A program made the translations under genes and the position numbers. Below, piece after piece: positions 61,835-64,000 of a stretch of DNA of 64,000 nucleotides; the stretch's first letter is position 1, and each line of letters starts with the position of its first letter. The notes under the pieces were generated by a model. That model was not told where the DNA came from. It searched no databases and saw only the letters and a list, made by a program, of their open reading frames with translations. This stretch comes from Rhizocola hellebori. Lineage in GTDB: Bacteria; Actinomycetota; Actinomycetes; Mycobacteriales; Micromonosporaceae. Location: the NCBI RefSeq assembly GCF_016862955.1, contig NZ_BONY01000011.1, positions 1 through 64,000 of the forward strand, written 5' to 3'.

Positions 61835-62797
61835 ATGGAGCCCCTCTTGCCTTCAGAACCTGCAATTCGCGCCGAAGCGCTGCACAAACGCTACGGCGAT
61901 TCCAAAGCCCTTGATGGCCTCGATCTGACAGTGCCCGCGGGCACCGTGCACGGCCTGCTCGGGCCCAACGGCGCGGGAAAGACCACGCTGGTGCGGATCC
62001 TGACCACCTTGCTGCGCTTCGACAGCGGCCAGGCCCAGGTGGCCGGTTTCGACGTGCGCCGCGACCCGGCCGCGGTGCGCCGCCACATCGGGCTGTCCGG
62101 CCAATACGCGGCCGTCGACGAAATCCTCTCCGGACGGCAGAACCTGCTCATGTTCGGCCGCCTGTTCCACCTGTCGCCCAAGGCCGCCGCGCAACGCGCC
62201 GACGAGCTTCTGGAGCAGTTCCGCCTCGCCGACACCGGCAGCAAAGCCGTGAAGAACTACTCCGGAGGCATGCGCCGCCGCCTCGACCTGGCCGCCAGCC
62301 TCATCCTCGCCCCCAGCGTGCTGTTCCTCGACGAACCCACCACCGGCCTGGACCCGCGCGGGCGCACCGAGGTGTGGGAGGCGATCCGCTCGCTGGCCCA
62401 CAGCGGCACCACCGTCCTGCTCACCACCCAATACCTGGAGGAGGCCGACCAGCTGGCGCAACACATCTCCCTGCTCGACCGGGGCCGGGTCATCGCGCAG
62501 GACACCCCCGACGGCCTCAAGGCACAGCTGGGCGGCGACCAGCTGCAGATCGTCGTACACGACAGCGCCCAGCTGAGCGCCGCCGCCGCGATGGTGCACC
62601 GCATCACCGGCGCCGAGCCGTCCACCGACCCCGACACCCGCCGGGTCAGCGCCCCGGTCACCGAGCGCATCACCGCGCTGATGCAGGCGGCCACCGCCCT
62701 GTCCGAAGCCGGCATCGGCGTGGAGGACATCGGCGTGCGCCGCCCCACCCTCGACGAGGTTTTCCTGCACCTGACCCAAGCGGAGGCCTTGTTATGA
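61835..62797 (+). CDS. DrrA-like drug-exporter ATPase
   Basis: At 320 residues: Walker A GPNGAGKTTLVRIL, signature YSGGMRRRLDLAASL, Walker B VLFLDEPTTGLDPRGR and the C-terminal PTLDEVFLHLT motif that marks daunorubicin-resistance-type (DrrA) ATPases. An AAGGA site precedes ATG 61835. ATGA overlap with the permease. Confidence 0.92.
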   Translation: MEPLLPSEPAIRAEALHKRYGDSKALDGLDLTVPAGTVHGLLGPNGAGKTTLVRILTTLLRFDSGQAQVAGFDVRRDPAAVRRHIGLSGQYAAVDEILSGRQNLLMFGRLFHLSPKAAAQRADELLEQFRLADTGSKAVKNYSGGMRRRLDLAASLILAPSVLFLDEPTTGLDPRGRTEVWEAIRSLAHSGTTVLLTTQYLEEADQLAQHISLLDRGRVIAQDTPDGLKAQLGGDQLQIVVHDSAQLSAAAAMVHRITGAEPSTDPDTRRVSAPVTERITALMQAATALSEAGIGVEDIGVRRPTLDEVFLHLTQAEALL

Positions 62798-63573
62798 CCC
62801 TGAGCTGGGCTTTGACCGACGCCCTCACCATCACGCGGCGCAGCATCTGGCACTGGATGCGCCAGCCCTACGCCATCATCTTCGGCCTGCTCTTCCCGAT
62901 CATGCTGACCGTCCTGTTCGGCTACCTGTTCGGCGGCGCCATGCAGGTGCCCGGGGACAGCGGCAACTACATGGAGTTCATGCTGCCCGGCATGTTCGTC
63001 ATGGTGATGGCCTTCGGCATAGGGGAGACCATGGTCGCCGTCGCCACCGACCGGGAAAAGGGTGTCACCGACCGGTTCCGCTCGATGCCGATGGCCTCCT
63101 CGGCCGTGGTGCTGGGCCGCGCCATCGCCGACATGCTCTACTCGGCCGTCCTGCTCGCGGTCATGCTCGGCTTCGGCCTGCTCGTCGGCTGGAGCGCCCA
63201 CAACGGCCTGGGCAACGCCCTGCTCGCCGTCGGCCTGCTGCTGTTGCTGCGCTTCGCGATGGTGTGGATCGGCGTCTACTTAGGACTGGTCATCCAGGGC
63301 CCCGAAGCCAGCGCCACCGTGCAGACCATGCTCTTCCCGCTCACCATGATCACTAACACCTTCGCCGACCCCGACACCATGCCCGCCTGGCTGGGCACCA
63401 TCGCCGAGTGGAACCCGCTGTCGGCCACGGTCACCGCGATCCGCGAGCTTTTCGGCAACCCCGGCGTGGGCGGCATGGACCATCCGATCCTGCTCGCCAT
63501 CGCCTGGCCCGTGCTGCTGACCGCGATCTTCTTCCCGCTGGCCGTCGCCCGCTACCGGAGGCTCAGTGCCTGA
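62794..63573 (+). CDS. DrrB-like ABC-2 permease
   Basis: At 259 residues and six helices; RSIWHWMRQPYAIIFGLLFP, EFMLPGMFVMVMAFG and DREKGVTDRFRSMPMASSAV are typical of DrrB proteins. Forms a drug exporter with the ATPase. Its last 8 bases overlap the following gene. Confidence 0.92.
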   Translation: MTLSWALTDALTITRRSIWHWMRQPYAIIFGLLFPIMLTVLFGYLFGGAMQVPGDSGNYMEFMLPGMFVMVMAFGIGETMVAVATDREKGVTDRFRSMPMASSAVVLGRAIADMLYSAVLLAVMLGFGLLVGWSAHNGLGNALLAVGLLLLLRFAMVWIGVYLGLVIQGPEASATVQTMLFPLTMITNTFADPDTMPAWLGTIAEWNPLSATVTAIRELFGNPGVGGMDHPILLAIAWPVLLTAIFFPLAVARYRRLSA

Positions 63574-64000
63574 ATTCGACCGTCAACTTCAAAACCTTTC
63601 TTCAGCCGGTTACGAAATACCACCGGCCACCGTCCTGCGACCCTTGCGCGACAAGGCCAGCGGCAACTTCATCCTGGTCATCCCCGCCGATCCCGCGCAG
63701 GCCGTCGCGCACACCACCCTGGCCGGAAAATCCAAACCCGGCCGCATCGACCGCAACTTCAAGCCCGGCGAGCCGAAGAACTTCGTCCCCGTCGTCGAGG
63801 TGCCAAAAGCGAAGGCCTATCTCGTTTTCGACGTCGACAGGGGAGAGGAATACCGCAATGTGCGCCCCGAAGACGCCGTCGCCGCCATCACCGCCCGCGG
63901 CCGCAGCCCGCTGACCATCGAGGAAGGACTCGCGCTCATCACCCACCATCCGGAGATGCTGGAGAAGAACAAATGCTTCATGCTGGCCGGCTCCCGCTGC
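63566..64000 (+). CDS. DUF5701 family protein (3' partial)
   Basis: GTG 63566 opens a frame that runs to the window end for 145 codons without a stop. It begins MPEFDRQLQNLSSAGYEIPP and has FVPVVEVPKAKAYLVFDVDR, GRSPLTIEEGLALITHHPEM and LEKNKCFMLAGSRC, which I recognise as DUF5701. It overlaps the DrrB-like stop by 8 bases, so it is probably co-transcribed. Function unknown. Confidence 0.85.
   Translation, partial: MPEFDRQLQNLSSAGYEIPPATVLRPLRDKASGNFILVIPADPAQAVAHTTLAGKSKPGRIDRNFKPGEPKNFVPVVEVPKAKAYLVFDVDRGEEYRNVRPEDAVAAITARGRSPLTIEEGLALITHHPEMLEKNKCFMLAGSRC

Overview
High-GC actinobacterial chromosome segment of about 70 genes, densely packed, with many start-stop overlaps (ATGA, GTGA) and GTG starts. 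The left end carries the mycobacterial Rv1825-Rv1832 type gene order (DUF881, gcvH, garA, ftsR-like merR, DUF151 nuclease, second merR, then gcvP). Other markers are a conservon (cvnABCD), a Spo0M homologue, DUF5999, DUF742 and DUF3052 proteins. Together they point to a sporulating or mycelial actinomycete (Glycomycetaceae, Micromonosporaceae or Pseudonocardiaceae type). I cannot name the genus from sequence alone. No prophage, insertion sequence, CRISPR array or rRNA gene was seen.

Layout. 1-9.2 kb: glycine cleavage and cell-division regulator block. A divergent pair, aldo/keto reductase and quinone oxidoreductase, is inserted before gcvP; the quinone oxidoreductase promoter looks SoxR/MerR-controlled, and gcvP is preceded by a glycine riboswitch. 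9.2-12.6 kb: DUF5999, pabB and a membrane-anchored binding-protein/VWA fusion. 12.6-16.7 kb: a three-gene operon for an NRPS-independent (NIS) siderophore: two IucA/IucC-type synthetases and a PLP decarboxylase. 16.8-23.3 kb: an AlkZ-like DNA glycosylase, DUF3052, a TSUP permease with a tiny upstream gene, Spo0M, an ABC-F ATPase, a membrane protein, a tRNA-Cys-like relic and a small band-7 protein. 23.3-27.7 kb: a conservon divergent from a shortened P450-like gene that lacks the haem-ligand cysteine. 27.6-32.6 kb: a two-component system divergent from a three-gene ABC exporter.

32.6-39.3 kb: small metabolic genes (GNAT, D-cysteine desulfhydrase/ACC-deaminase type, MOSC, PhzF, HAD, methyltransferase, SDR) and two poorly known proteins. 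39.3-43.3 kb: cydAB (cytochrome bd) divergent from plsC and an enoyl-CoA hydratase, with an excellent Rex operator between them. 43.3-47.7 kb: small LuxR-type regulator, GDPD plus UMF1-type transporter, thymidine kinase, methyltransferase. 47.7-59.3 kb: coiled-coil protein, DUF2332, GPP34, OsmC, metallophosphoesterase, ArsR/SRPBCC pair, metallo-hydrolases, a second AlkZ-like gene and a VanJ-like membrane phosphatase/nuclease. 59.3-64 kb: YqeB-like protein, ABC exporter, DrrAB-type drug exporter behind a TetR-like operator, and the start of a DUF5701 gene running off the window.

The most unusual items are the Cys-to-His P450-like gene beside the conservon, the tRNA-Cys relic, the two-copy structured intergenic element at 10.74 and 51.76 kb, a possible AUC start codon for the first siderophore synthetase, and the operator calls (SoxR-like, Rex, TetR-like), which predict redox-linked control of several neighbours.
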